Source of the DNA: Heliocidaris tuberculata
Lineage: Eukaryota; Echinodermata; Echinoidea; Camarodonta; Echinometridae
Reading direction: 5' to 3'
NCBI GenBank assembly: GCA_025618425.1
Contig: CM046836.1
Coordinates: 11,090,061-11,154,060 of the forward strand
DNA: 64,000 nucleotides
The notes below the pieces were generated by a model, which was given only the letters and a program-made list of their open reading frames with translations, was not told the DNA's origin and searched no databases. The position numbers were made by a program, and so were the translations under genes. Positions 21,742 through 35,080 of the stretch are shown in pieces. How positions within the stretch are numbered: the first letter of the stretch is position 1; every line of letters begins with the position of its first letter.

Positions 21742-23914
21742 ACATTTTAGGGATGAAAAAATTCCCCTCGGTTTCTCTTTATACTTGTAGCTTTACTGCA
21801 ATAGCGTTTGAATTTTCTCTCAGTATACTTCCCTTTTACTTAGGCATGTTAGGGATCAAGTTTAGTTTCATACGTGTTTTGCCTTTATCATAAATGTAAA
21901 TGATATTTTGTTACAAGAGTGTCACGAAATTTTCATTTTCCGGATATAACATTCTATAATATAATGCATTTGTTTGGCGTATATATAGTTTCCTTTTAAT
22001 AATTAATTATACGAACCCGGTGGAACCATCTCGAGGATAGTGGAAGCTCAAGAAAGGAAAAAAAAAATCATCTTGAAATGCAAAAATACTAACATGGCAT
22101 ACAACATGCTTCTTAAGAATACAAATTTTATGTGCAATTTAAAAAAAATGACATCTCGGATACCTCTAGAGTATGGAATCCAGGGAAACCAAAAATAAAC
22201 CCTGCGACACGTCTGTAAAGCTTGCTTGTAATATAATCAACACTTTTAACTTTGTGCTTAACACAGTTTGTTTTAAGCGAAGGTTGAGTTTTGGTAACTG
22301 GAAAATACTTAGTGACGAACATTCTTTTAAATTTTGGTTTCATGTGCGAGAACTTCCCATGTGAACAGGTGCTGTATTTCGTAGGCCTCAAGACAATCTG
22401 TGATTTAGAAACTTGGGTCCAAAGTTCCGCAACACCGTGTGTACGGACTGTACAGTGCGAGTCAATAGAAGGGAAACCCATATTCAATCCCCAACATCTT
22501 TAAAACCTAGTGCAACTGCTGAAATAATATCATAATGGTATGAAAGTACAGAATGGCTTCTTGAATTTAGTAGGCTGTTTACCAAAACGCGATCACGATG
22601 ACTGAGTACAAGCCAATTTTAAAAAAGCATGTAAAAATCACATTTGCCTTAAGTTTGGGATGAATGGTGTTCAGGAGTTACTTTCGATTGGAATGTAAAC
22701 CATTTAGCCAAACATTGGGTGGACCATCCATGTCATTCAAAACTTTTTGCAGAGGTAAATTTGACATGAATATGGAAGAAAGCTACTGTTCAGCTGTTCA
22801 GATTTTGTTGATCAAGATGTCAAATTAAAGAAGGATTTTCCTCGCCCGTACAAATTCGGGTCACGCCATCTCTCGGCCTGGCAGCAGTAGTGGGATATCG
22901 CACATTGTGGAGATTGCTCTTAATATAAAATCGTTCAGAATCTGAACTATCACCCACCTTGAAAGTGAAACTTGACACAATGCCTTCTGGTCGTTGCTCT
23001 CTCTCTCTCTCTTTGAAAGCTAAGTTTCTTTTCTCTTTGCTCTCTAATGATGCAGTATTAACCCCAGGAAGTATTTAAAGCCACGCTACAACAAACAAAT
23101 CTTTTGTTTGACATTTTCCTTTCTTCCTGCAAGTTATCTCCAAACTTTTTCAAAAGAGCAATACAAATTGCAGTTGCAGCTTTCCTATAAGGTGTGCTTA
23201 AGAGCATAGAGTTCATGTCCCGGCGATTATTGATCGCACCCCCCCCCCCTCCGAATCACGCTTTTTAAAGCTTGACATAATAATTTGCTGTAATGTGCTA
23301 TTTTAAATATCACGCAGTGTTAACAGCAGTTAAAGAGGGCTAATAATCAATTGATATAGTGTTCATTAGTCTTTGGGTTTTTTATATTAGAGATAGGGAT
23401 ATTTAGAAGCAGTTCTCTTTCAAACATCCGTTTTGGTTTAATGCGGAAGGGAAAATCTGAAATCCTTTAAAACAAAATCTACTTTTTTCCCCCATTCATG
23501 ATGTAGGCATGCGAGAAGGCACTAGCCTGTCTAGCACACGGTATAACACACGGTATAACACGGCGAATACTGTATTTCGGAAAATATTAGGTGACCTGGA
23601 ACATCCAATGAATAAAAGCCTCGCGTAGTTAGGGGCGTGGCCTGGCGTGTAAAAATTGCTCTCATTCACTTACCGCAAATTCTATAACGATATGAGCGAG
23701 AAAAAAAAAACACTTCCAGAAAAACTTATTTTTCTACCTCTTCAAGTAATATTTAGGACTAGAAATTTTTACAGGGCGTGGATGAAACATTGGAGATCCA
23801 TATACATCAAGAATAACAATTTACCCAAATTTGATATTTTTCACGATTTTCCCCTTTTTCTCGAGTTCCAGCCCAGCGACTTCTGTCTCATTTTTAATGT
23901 GACGGGTTATACAG

Positions 23915-24370
23915 CTCAAATAAGACATGAATTGGATGAAGTATACAACGCAAAATGTTTATATCGGATATAAAATTGGTTCGGCGCATAAATTTCAAAG
24001 AATCTTCAGATCAAATGAGACAACAAATAAATTGGAACTAAGACGCAAAATACATATATCGAATCGAAAATTGATTTGGAGCTTAACTTAGGGATAATAT
24101 ACAACCCAAATAAAATATGAAATGAAGTATACAACCCAGAATGTTTTTTATCGAAATGAAAATTATAATTTGGCGCGTAATTCATGGAGAATCTACAACC
24201 CAAATAAAACAACAAATGAATCAAGTATTCAGCACAAAATGTTTATGTCGAATATAACATTGGTTTGGCGCATATATTACAAAGAATCTACAGACCAAAT
24301 GAAACAACAAACAAATTAGAACTAAGGCGCAAAATACATTTATCGAATCAAAAATTGATTTGGCGCTTGA
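23915..24370. repeat. ~95-bp tandem repeat, five units
   Basis: The core CAAAAT(G/A).TT.TATCGAAT..AAATTG.TTTGGCGC recurs with anchor points near 23955, 24050, 24141, 24239 and 24334, giving spacings of 95, 91, 98 and 95 bp. Units 1 and 4, and units 2 and 5, resemble each other most, suggesting a three-unit higher-order period of about 284 bp. This is satellite-like DNA, and short frames across it are not genes. Confidence 0.75.
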
Positions 24371-25209
24371 ATCTGGGTTTCCTTTTTGTGACTTACATTG
24401 TATAGGGTGCATGTTTCCCAAAGTAGTGTGCACTAGTGTGTGGTAGAGTGGCGGATTTAGGGGGAGGGGCACATCCGGCCCTTACCCACCCCTTTGAAAC
24501 CCAAGTGGCACACATTAAGTACACAACTCCAAGTGTCTACCCCCTTTTGAGCTGTTGACCAGTAGTGTATGGTGATAATTCAGTGACTTGGCTCAGCGAA
24601 CACTTCGAACGACCGTTACAAGATTTTAACAATTAAACACTTATTCACTTAAGATCCATCCAAAATCTAGACGTAATGTATAACTGTTTAGCACATTGCT
24701 GAGTTCATTATTATGTAAACAAATAACATCCTAGACTTAATCATTTAAAGACCTTTCGGGAGTAGTTGACATTATATCTATATGTTATCTATGCATGATC
24801 CCAATCTAGCGATGACTGTATCTGAAGACTAATTACACATTCCCGATCTTCACTTTGTTTCCATGAGTCCGATCGATGGCAGGTTGATGCGGTCTTTGTC
24901 TACAAAAGTTGGACTATGAATATGGCGTTGACTTGTTATCACCATATTTTCCCCCTCAAATCAAAAGAATATTTTCTCAATGGGTAGCAAAAATGGCAGT
25001 TCGTAAGAAAAAGATATCACCTTTGAAATGACAGTCATTATCGTGGAATAATAGCTGTAGCTAATTAATTAGTTCATTGGTGAATTAGCTCACTGTCCAT
25101 GCTGTATGCACAGAGATTGTTTGACTTTATTGACAACGTACCTTCGACTCTTAACCATAACTCTTTGGTAGTTGAATGCGTACGTGTTAGGTTAAGGGTG
25201 ACCTGGGAG

Positions 25210-25495
25210 CAGTGGCGTACCCAGGATTTTTTTTACAGGGGGAGCAAATTTTGTCAACTGTCAAATTCTGCTTGGAGGGAGACCCGTATTTTTTTTCTTC
25301 TCGCCAGCCTTTTTTTTCTCCAGCCCTCAAAAAGTCGCTCAGTTGGGGGGGGGGGGGGGGGGGTATCAGACGTATTGCTCCATGATTCTCTGACAAGCAA
25401 AAAAAAAGAAGAAATGTAACATTTTTTTTTTCCTGTCAAAAGTTGTCAGGGGTGCACTCTGCCCCCCTGCCCCCCCCCCCTCGGGTACGCTAGTG
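25210..25495. mobile_element. hAT-like MITE with CCTGGGAG target duplication
   Basis: An 8-bp direct repeat CCTGGGAG lies at 25202-25209 and 25496-25503. The termini are CAGTGGCGTACCC on the left and, inverted, CACTAGCGTACCC on the right, as in hAT elements. Inside are a G19-type run, the inverted AGAGAATC / GCTTGTCA module (25384-25398) and C-rich stretches. It is a non-coding, non-autonomous copy. Confidence 0.85.
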
Positions 25496-25781
25496 CCTGG
25501 GAGGCATAAATACATTCCTTTCAAGCATGCAGTGATGACAAGATTCTTTCAACCATTTCTCCATAAAGAACAAACTACAATATACCGCAATCAACATGGT
25601 CAAATTTCATGACGTCAGGGGTGGGGCACGCCCCTTTTGCTCGAAACTACATTATGTTATATTCAAACGTTTCTTCATATGGAACAAAGTATAGCATTCT
25701 GCATGCACTCAACGTTAGCAGGTTAGCTGTATAACGCAATTTCATATTGCTCAAAAGTTTCTTTACCATACCACAGTAACC

Positions 25782-27353
25782 ATGGAGAAAGGTTCGCCAG
25801 ACGTTATGGCGGATAATCATCTCACCAATGCAGGTTCAGTTACCACTTATCTAGTGCTGATCATCACATCGATTGTCATCTCCCGGTATTGGATTAATGC
25901 AAAACGAGAGAGCGAGAAGTTGGCTAAAACTGGAGGGCGACAATTGCCTGGTCCATGGGGAATTCCTGTCTTTGGTAACATGCTGTCTTTGGACCAAAAA
26001 GGCATACATATATCCTTGATGAAGCTGGCAAAGGTCCATGGAAATGTCTTCAGGATCCAGCTCGGGAATCGACCTGTTCTTGTTTTGAACGGGTTAAAGG
26101 CGATCCAGAAGGCCCTGGTCAAGCAAGCAACCGTCTTTGCTGGTCGCCCAGACCTATTCTCATTGAAGACTATTAACAAGGCTAACATTTATGGCCCTTC
26201 GCTGAGTTTTACTTCGTACGGCGAAGAGTGGAAGCGCCTCCGAAAGATTAGCGAGACGTCCCTACGGCACTTTACAGCAGGCTCTCAGGTCCAGTTCCTA
26301 CAGAGTGTTGCCAAAGGCGAAGCAGAAGAACTTGCCAGGCACCTGAAAGACTCAAAACGTGAAGGGAGCGTAGAAATTCAATGTCTAATCCGTCTGTCTG
26401 TGAGTAATACCATGCTTTGGTTTATGTTCAGGAAGCGCAGCTCTTATGACGACAAGAGGTTCATCGGATTCATCAACCTTTTTGACCGATTCATGAAGGG
26501 GGCTGGAAGTGGAAACTCCATAGACTTCCTACCTTGGCTGAAATTCATACCTACTAGATCAGCAGCAGACTTTGTGGAGGCTCAAGAGAGGTTAAACAAA
26601 GGCGTACGTGGACTTATTGATGAACATCACGAACTTTATGATCCAGAATCTGCGCGAGATTTGATGGATGAAGTCATTACTACCGGACACGTCAATGACG
26701 AAGAGGAATTTCAACGTCTGTCCTTGACAGGACAAACATTTCTTCAAAATGCTTTTGACTTTTTCGCAGCAGGATTTGAAACTACTTCAGTAACCTTAGA
26801 GTGGACTATGGTTTACATGGTTTTGTACCCACAAGTTCAGTCTGACGTTCAGCGCGAGATCGACGAGGTGGTCGGTCGAGATCGTTTGCCAACATGGAGC
26901 GACCGTGACAACCTACCGTTGACGCAGTCATGCCTTCTGGAAATCCAACGTTACGCATCAGTTTCTCCTCTCGGCATTCCACACAGCACGACCAAAGACA
27001 CCTTACTTGATGGATACTTCGTTCCTAAGGACATGGTAGTCTTCGCCAACCTTTACTCAGCTCACTTTGATCCAGAGATTTGGCACCAACCCGAAGTCTT
27101 TGACGCACGTCGCTTCCTAGCCCCGGACGGGACACTGGATGACCATAAGAAAAAACTTTTGGTATCTTTTGGTGTTGGTCGCAGGCAGTGTGTCGGATCA
27201 GATTTGGCGCGAATCAATCTCTTCATCTATGTCACCACACTCTTACACCAACTACACTTCAGTTGCCCAGATGGTGAAGAAGTGAATCTAGAGTATGTGT
27301 TCGGGCTCAACCTACGTCCAAAGAATTTAAATGTGCACATCGAATCGAGATAG
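25782..27353 (+). CDS. CYP1-like cytochrome P450, group A, copy 3
   Basis: Complete intronless frame of 523 residues starting in a good context (TAACCATGG). It has an N-terminal anchor, LPGPWGIP hinge, C-helix EEWKRLR (WxxxR kept), I-helix FFAAGFET with Thr334 and Ala in place of the usual first Gly, EIQR as ExxR, and heme loop FGVGRRQCVG with Cys470. It shares YASVSPLG.PHSTT and FGVGRR with the gene at 20170, its closest relative in the window, and differs at many surface positions, so it is not a very recent copy. It is the last plus-strand gene of the first cluster; a ~20-kb gene-poor stretch follows. Function is as for the other copies, with substrate unknown. Confidence 0.93.
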   Translation: MEKGSPDVMADNHLTNAGSVTTYLVLIITSIVISRYWINAKRESEKLAKTGGRQLPGPWGIPVFGNMLSLDQKGIHISLMKLAKVHGNVFRIQLGNRPVLVLNGLKAIQKALVKQATVFAGRPDLFSLKTINKANIYGPSLSFTSYGEEWKRLRKISETSLRHFTAGSQVQFLQSVAKGEAEELARHLKDSKREGSVEIQCLIRLSVSNTMLWFMFRKRSSYDDKRFIGFINLFDRFMKGAGSGNSIDFLPWLKFIPTRSAADFVEAQERLNKGVRGLIDEHHELYDPESARDLMDEVITTGHVNDEEEFQRLSLTGQTFLQNAFDFFAAGFETTSVTLEWTMVYMVLYPQVQSDVQREIDEVVGRDRLPTWSDRDNLPLTQSCLLEIQRYASVSPLGIPHSTTKDTLLDGYFVPKDMVVFANLYSAHFDPEIWHQPEVFDARRFLAPDGTLDDHKKKLLVSFGVGRRQCVGSDLARINLFIYVTTLLHQLHFSCPDGEEVNLEYVFGLNLRPKNLNVHIESR

Positions 27354-28954
27354 ATTATCCCTGCTCATAGAGGATGCAGGACTGATACACTTTCTTTACA
27401 AACCTCGTTTGCTTATTTTAAAGGTAAGGCCAAGTAAAATTCATTTCTTGTTACTCGTCCGGATTTTTCGAAATTGAGGAGGAGGTAGTTCCATGTTATT
27501 TAAGATTTGATATTTTTCATGTACATAAAAAATGCTTTTGAGTCAATTGTAACACAATTTTTCTTAATTCTATTTCATTAGTACATGCACTTTTGAGTCT
27601 CAAAACCGCTGAAATTGTATTAGATTTAACATAAGATCTACATATTCATGATTTTTGTTACCTCATCAGTTGTGTAGATGCCCTCATATTTCTTTTTATT
27701 TTTTATTTCAGAACAAAAATATAAGATAACAAAATATATTGAGTCGGCCGTAAAGAGGAAGGAGAAGGGTACGAGAAACGAAGAATTAATTTCATTTGGC
27801 CTAATAGCATCTTTTTTCTTTTACAGTTTGATTGCCCCTTTCGTTTTGTACTGTCGTTTTTATTGAGTTTAATTGAGTGTATTTTATATTATGCAATGGA
27901 AACTAAACACAAAATCCAACCGCGAACTATTTTAAGAGGTTATTTGTTGATTTAAACAATACTATGTAATAAAAATATTTACTTATACCCCAAGTATGTA
28001 TAATCATATTTAGAGTGATTTACGTATTAATGGCTGCTTTCATTCAGCTGGTTTATACTTTGACTATCTTGAGTATAGTTGGTCGTTATTGGTTTAAAGT
28101 AAAACATACGTGAATATATATGTATAGTTTTAAGTCTATTAATTCAAAATATTTTCTTAGTATATATCTATTATAACCTTACAAAATTACATTTAAAGGA
28201 GCCATTTTAGGTGCAAAAAGAATGACTAAAGCTTATATGTATATCATGCAGATTATTACTAATTTACTATCACTATCAGAATGTGTCCATCATGTTTAAT
28301 GGCCATGAAAATGTAGTTTTGAGAACTCTAATTTTATTACTCTCGCTATAAGCTGTCAATTCATGATATTTGAACTTCCTCCTATGGCTAATATTATTTG
28401 TATATTATGAAATTAATATTCATAACATCACTCTGAGATGTAATTATCACTTACAATTGAAAACATCAGCGGTACTCATATCAGTCAGGCATTTCGATGC
28501 ACATTTATAAAAGGGAAGATTTGAATTTTCTCAAATGTGTCAAATAGAAGATGCTCGTTAGCGTAAAATGCAAATTTTGACTAATTTCTAGTGGGAAGAT
28601 TATTATTCTAAATCTATGTTCTAGTGTTTAGTGGATTTTACTGAAAATAAAACATGTAGACCTCAGCCCAATAACTTCTGTCCCAATTGGCTTATGGTTT
28701 CCCCTCTATAAATTTAGTTGTTTGACTGGTAAGAACTGCTTGTTTCTAAAACAATTTCGTCGTGGTAGGATGTTTTAGTCTTGGTTATTCTATTCACGGT
28801 TGTAAAAGAAATGACAACAACTGACAAAAGAACAAATCACTGTGTATATAGTAGTAGTACTAGGTGTAAAAAAAAAACAACAAAGCAAAAACAAAACAAC
28901 AAAACATTTGACACTTTTGATAGTAAATAACTCAAAAGTCAAAAGTTGTATCAC

Positions 28955-29216
28955 ACTGAGGTTTTCACATTGCAAAGATGAAGGATGTCAAAATAAATAA
29001 ATAATGATAAATAGATATTTGGATTAAGTTTTGTGACATTTCTCTACATAATTTTCTCAAAGTAATGCTCATAATATTTTTTGGCCTTAATTTTCATAAC
29101 GGGAAAATCTATAATATTCAGAGCAATATTTTAAGAATATTAATCAAGGAAATTTCACAGAAATTATTCCAAATAAATTCAATATCCTTCAACTTCACAA
29201 TGTGAAAACCTCAGTC
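28955..29216. mobile_element. Inverted-repeat element with ACTGAGGTTTTCACATTG ends
   Basis: ACTGAGGTTTTCACATTG near 28956 is matched by its exact complement near 29199-29216, about 260 bp apart. The interior is AT-rich and non-coding. A small MITE is likely; no clear target duplication was seen. Confidence 0.6.
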
Positions 29217-30387
29217 TGTTACGAGTTATAACTTAGTTATTCTTGTTCAAGTTCAAGTTTAATGATCAAAAGTGCCATTTTTTAAACACCTAGAGGTAGT
29301 AGTAGTAGCAGTAGTCATGGTAGTAGAGGAGAGTATATTGATAACCACACGTTCATTTATCATAGAATTGTAAAGATCTGCAGTTTCACGGGGGAAGTAT
29401 GATGAAAAATACAAGGTTGTATTATGAATTTCCCACCGATTTTTATACTTGGTGAAATCTCCTTTCGGAAATATCAGTTCTAAAAGTTCATTCACCATGT
29501 TAACTTACTTGTTTGATCGTAACTGATCCTTGATTACCTGTTAACTAGTTAATCCTAATTGTGAAACTTCCATGTCCAAAGTAAGTATTCACTGTATTCA
29601 TTTTGAGTATTCAGTCCTTATAAGGACATATCCCCGACTTTTTGTTTTCATCTTAAATTTAAAAAAATCCACTATAGTAATGACGGAGAGCGACTTTAAG
29701 TTACCGTCAAACTCGCTCTCCTAATTTTTACCAATGTACATACCGTTTTTTATTTTGTCATATATACTACATGAATGAGCTGAATAAATGTCATATTCTT
29801 CAACTATAAATGAGTCATGAGTATGTCATTATTCTTCCCTCAAAGTCTGTCGCCAACACAAAATGTCACTTTCGGCAATTCATTGATAATTGACACATCA
29901 CTGAAGTGATGACGTCATGAATGTCGTCAGAAATATACAGTAACATGGTTGATATGTGCATAGTTATGAGAAATATATATTTAAGGAAAAAATAATGTTT
30001 TCGCCTTTGTCCTCTTTTCTACGTCCCCTTGGGTGACATGTACGTCTTCAAAACTTTGAGTACAAAGTACCGTATTATTTATATAATTTACCTTTGTAAT
30101 TTTGGCATAATGTTTTTATTATATTTTTTTTTTCATTACGCACCCGATATGACTTTGGATTGATTTTGAGAAAATCTACATCTTCATCATAACTATATGT
30201 TAACATAAAGCTGTGGACATTGCATTATGCTCAGATTGAATATTACATAGTGATTTCAAGGACTGAGCAAGCTTAGAGTTGTTTAAATGAAATTTTAGAT
30301 ACATTTATATTGGTAAACAAGTTAGGAAATCAATATTCTGCCCAATCTCCTTTTCTAAAATATATTAGTCGGTATCTATACCCTACG

Positions 30388-30575
30388 TTTTACTCTAAAA
30401 TTATTTGGGAGAAAATTTACCCAATATTTGGTAAAAAGGGAACATGCATGTTTGCTGGGTAATATTTAACACAAAATGGGGTGAAAAGTATCTAGAATTG
30501 GGTAAAATTTACACAGTATCGGGTAAGATTTTTTTCCCCAAATTGAGTAAGCATTACCCAACTTTTATGGTGTGT
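30388..30575. repeat. GGGTAA/TTACCC-rich repeat fragment
   Basis: Repeated TTACCCAA and TTGGGTAA motifs in both orientations, with ends like ACTCTAAAATTATTTGGG and its inverse. It is probably a shorter, diverged relative of the 36554-37449 element. Confidence 0.5.
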
Positions 30576-31590
30576 TTCCACGAGTCTTGGATTGTTCATG
30601 TATTTTCAAATATTTTGCCATTCCTTTCTGACAATACTGTCTCTGCTTCTGATTCAAATGAACCTTTATTTTTACATTCAAACTTCCTCATTTTTCTGCA
30701 AAAAAGAGAGAAATAGGGTATGTCATTAGTCTCAGACACTTCCTTGTGAATAATGAATGATTTTTTAAGGGTCTCTTTTGAAGTCCAAAAATCTCTGACA
30801 AGCAAAAAAAAAAGGTCCTCAGCGTTTTAGGGTCTCTTTTTAACTACTTTTTAGTTACAGCATCCCCTTCAGCACTCCCAGCATCCTCAGCCTTCTAGGG
30901 GGTGCTGCAGCACCCCCAGCACCCCCGGCTCCCAGGGGCCTGATGGGGTGTGGAGATGAACCTGGTGTCACGATTACAAGGGTCGGGTTCTGAAAGAACT
31001 CCACAACAACGGGTTGGTTCTATAACTCACTGATAATGCTGACAATAATTATAGCTATTTCCTCAACCAAAAAATAAAGTTCCCTGACACTTTTTAATAT
31101 AACTCAAGAAATATTACATGAATTTTGTTCATTTAAAAAGTAAAATATGGAGAATGTTTAAAGTGACATTTTGGTTGCTTGGTTCTGAAGAATTGATTAT
31201 GTTTTCACAATGAGATTATGACTTTTATTGCAGTCGGTAAAAGAAAAATTTACACTTTGCGTTTAATAATGCAATGCACTCCTTTCAATTTTTTTTAGTA
31301 AAGGCGCATAATTTGTAATTCGAATTTATGAATCTGCATTGCCAAATCGTAATTTTTAATGCAATTTCATGAATTTTGTTATAAAGTGTGCCTGTACTTG
31401 AACAAAAGATGAAAAGAATTGAAAACGTAAACTGAAACGTAAAGTGCAACTTTTTTCTCGTACCGACTGCAATTAAAACCATAATTGGATTATGAAAACA
31501 TAATCAATTGTTCGCAAATAACAAATCAAAATGTGGATGAGAAAATTCTGAATACTTTGCCTTTTGAATGAACAAATTTCATCACCCCTC

Positions 31591-31692
31591 CCTATTTCTC
31601 TCTCTGTCGCTCTCTCTCTCCCTCTCCCTCTCCCTATTTCTCTCTCTCTCGCTCGCTCGCTGTCTCTCTCTCTCTCTCTCCCTCTCCCTTCT
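31591..31692. repeat. CT-rich microsatellite
   Basis: About 100 bp of (CT)n/(CCCTCT)n. Arg/Glu and Ser/Leu frames on the two strands are artefacts. Confidence 0.85.
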
Positions 31693-32448
31693 CCGCCCCT
31701 CCCTTCAATAAGGAAGCCTTCTTGGTATAATGTTTCCAGCCTGAGAAAGAAAGAAAGTGTAGAAATGAACTGAAATGTGGAGTATCGCCAGAATTTGACT
31801 TTTATTTTCTTTGTTTTTACGCAAGAGGAGTCTGCAGTTTTTCTGCAATTTTTCCATAATTGGTCCCTTTCATCAATAATAATCAGTCTAAACATGATTT
31901 TTAGTTACATAAGAAGCTAATCCCACTTCAAAATACCACAGAGCAGCTTCCAATGTGCATCATAAACTAGATGCATAGAATAGTAGAAAATTGAGCAATG
32001 TCACAGGGGTCGTTTCTACCTCCCTATCTTCAGTTTCAGTTTCAGTTTATTGTTTCATATTTCACATTAACAGTGCTTTTACAGTATATATGGTACAAAC
32101 AATATAATTTATAAAAACAAGATAACAGGTACAAACAAACATGAAATATATTGTCAGAGAAAATTAAATAAGGTGAGTATTCAAAGTGCTGATATGATTT
32201 ATAGCATTTTTTCTCACTTTTTACCGATGGCTTAACGCAACGACGCGCTACATAAGAAAAGACATATAAAACAGCAATCACGTATCCACCAATGTAACGC
32301 GATTATGATGTCATCATTTCGGTATAAATAAATAGAACATTAGCAATATGCAGAAAAAAAGCCATCTCATAGCACCCAGCAAGGGGCCACCACACCCGCC
32401 CGCAACTAGCTATACTGCACCCAAGAAGTCAGAACACACGTTACACAC

Positions 32449-32522
32449 ACCCATACACACCCCTACACACACCCACACCCACACACACCCACACACACAC
32501 CCACACACACCCACACACACAC
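32449..32522. repeat. (CA)n microsatellite
   Basis: ACACCC/ACAC array of about 75 bp. A short GC-richer segment follows at 32526-32640. Confidence 0.9.
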
Positions 32523-33182
32523 GCTGGTGATACATCAGGCAAGCTTTTATTTCTATCAGATCCAGCGAAAACAATGGCTACTGAGGCACAGCTGCAGGCG
32601 AGTGAACTGGCCCGTCCCCTGCCACTCGGAGAAAAGGCATACAAGATTATTATAATTTGAATTTATTAGGCCAAAATGCTTTATTATTGAAAAAAACTTG
32701 TTGGCACTTGCATAAATGATGATTTTAAAAATACCAACATTATTGCTGTTTGCATGTATATCCATCTAAAGGTCTTCTTCTTCCTTTTTTGCATTTTATG
32801 GAGTCCAGTTTTCCTGCATAATTCTCTGACAAGCAACAAAAAAAAAAGAAGAAAAAAAGTATCTTGTCAAGTTAACATTTGGTCCCATTCCCCCAGGCAA
32901 CGCAAAGACTACGGAATGAATGAATGGTACTAAAATTTTCAGGAGACAAAACTCTTCAAAGTGGGACCAAGATATTATGACCTACATTATAGTCTAATTC
33001 TAGTAGCGTCGCCTTTAAAAATTTTCGGCGCGAGGTGGCGCCTCCCTTTTGACAATCATGGATTCGTTTAGTTCCGCCGAGTTAATAAATGAAAACATGC
33101 AAATAGGAATATGGTTGTTCCGACGCCTGCAACCTTTTAAGATTATTATTATTATTATCATCATTATTGTTTTTTCTCCTAA

Positions 33183-33306
33183 TTCTTCTTCTTCTTCTTC
33201 TTCTTCTTCTTCTTCTTTTTTTTTTTCTTCTTCTTCTTTTTCTTCTTCTTCTTCTTCTTCTTCTTCTTCTTCTTCTTCTTCTTCTTCTTCTTCTTCTTCT
33301 TCTTCT
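33183..33306. repeat. (TTC)n triplet array
   Basis: Two blocks of pure TTC separated by a T run, about 40 triplets in all. The second block (33226-33306) is almost uninterrupted. Such polypurine/polypyrimidine tracts can adopt triplex structures. A GAA-strand counterpart lies at 54035-54350. Confidence 0.9.
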
Positions 33307-33574
33307 AACTATTTTTCAATCGGGAAAACATGTTTTCTTTTCATTCGGAGGAGGGGGGGGGGGGGATTGGGGTGGTACGACCGGGGTCAAAAGGGAAAAC
33401 CTTTGCAAGATCTCAAACAGAGCCGTATTTTAACAGACAAATGAGATGTTAGTCATTAAACCGATTATCAGGTAGAGAATCCCTATATTCTATTTGAGGG
33501 AGGGGCCGGCGTAGGCTGAATGGCGGGATACATTCATGTTTCTGTGAGTAGGCCTATATGTCCCCTTCCCCGGC

Positions 33575-33589
33575 CTCTCCCCCCCCCCC

Positions 33590-33631
<42 letters not shown>
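33575..33631. repeat. C-run followed by (CT)n
   Basis: About 25 C residues followed directly by about 15 CT units; a low-complexity block. A (GA)n tract lies at 34439-34490. Confidence 0.85.
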
Positions 33632-33634
<3 letters not shown>

Positions 33635-34435
33635 CCTACTTCTTTCTTTCGATTTGTTCTCTCTCTATCTCTGTACCTGCATGGGCGATAAAATTTGAAT
33701 GGGACGGGAGTGGGTCTCCTTATCAAAATGCTTTTGCGAAAGCGCCAGCAAAATTCAGGGGGAACTATTGGTGGGGGGGGGGGTGGGCGTACAAGGTTAG
33801 GGGTACTAATACGTGACAATAGACGGGGTAGCTTCGGGGGAAGCAGTCAGGGGGTTATGGTGCAAAAAAAAAATGAGGGTGTAGCTGACGTACAGTCCTC
33901 AGCTAGCTGCGCCCAGACGTCAGCTAAGCCTACGGCCGACAGCGACAGCCCAAAAGCTGTGTCCCTCTTACATATTTTAAACATTCCCCTTCATTTCTGT
34001 AAGGATTTCTTCGTATCAGATATCTTCTAGTTTACTTTTCTTGCCTCAGTCATTCACTGCAGTCCCATCCTAGCTTTTTCCAGTTTTAAAACTTCTTTTC
34101 AACATTCAAACAATGATAGGTAGGCTTTCCATTGTCCTTTAGAAGAGCTATACAACTTGGATGGGGACAATCATATGGTCTTTAACCATGTTAACATATT
34201 TTAGTCACTGTAGGCCATTCAGTGATTCCTTCATCCCTGCAGGTACTAAGAATTACCTTCCTGTGTAAAGGCAGGGCTGGTGTTTAATTCAGCTATACAT
34301 GCAGTCCAGTCAAAGAGAGGCTTCATTAAGAACTTTGAATTAAACCAAGTCTATATTATAGGCCCTACATCTTTATTATGAAAATCCACTTTTCTTGATT
34401 GAGATCAGGAAAAGAAAGCTAAATCATAGAGGGAA

Positions 34436-34474
<39 letters not shown>

Positions 34475-35080
34475 AAGGGAGGGAGAGAGATTGGGGAACG
34501 GGACGAGGGGGGGGGGTCCATGTTTGTTACATTGCATTGCACAGAAACCGCTCTTAATTCGACATTTCACGCAATACTGTCTCAAATTACATAAAATAGG
34601 ACTTGCCTACAAGCTATTTAAAAGGTTATTTTAGAGCATTCGCTAAGCTCCGCAAGGAGCCGACGCTTGGCTAGGCCTTGCTATAACTGTCTGCTGTCAG
34701 CTGTCATGAAGATATGATAAACATCAACTCCGAGAGTTATGCTAGATCGCTAGTTGGCGCTGTTGTGAAAACCTAAAGACGTTGTGATTGATTTCGGATT
34801 CCTCCTGTTTTACTTTAATAATGTAGACTAAAATTAACTGAGGATAAGCATATCTTTCTGGTCTACTCAGGAGGAAAAAAAGGGGGAAAGAAATTTGATG
34901 TTAAAGGCAATTGTGAGAACAGTTAAGGACTAGCCGTTTGTTGCTAGGCTCGGGTACTTTTCAAATTAAAGTTGTATAAAAGTAGGGCCATGAGTCGTGA
35001 CAAAAAATAAAGACACTGCTCTTCGATGCATCGTAATGAACACTGGACCTTCTATAAGTGTAACCTAAATAACGTTGTTA

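Larger units (their letters stand above)
21742..25781. other. Intergenic with tandem repeat and hAT element
   Basis: No further gene is supported. It contains AT-rich unique DNA, a C-rich run near 23240, five ~95-bp tandem units (about 23915-24370), a hAT-type left end near 24448 (GTGGCGGATTTAGG) and a complete hAT-like element at 25210-25495. The promoter of the next P450 should lie in the last ~250 bp. A GC-rich GGGGCACGCCCC there contains an inverted GCGTG core (25627-25631). Confidence 0.6.

Noticed and set aside
25620..25635. Inverted GCGTG core before the P450 at 25782 as an XRE
   Set aside because: Only the core and part of the extended consensus match, as a single site in GC-rich sequence.
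33049..33819. Ser/Phe/Leu-rich and Pro-rich frames
   Set aside because: Products of TTC, CT and homopolymer tracts; no domain or balanced composition.
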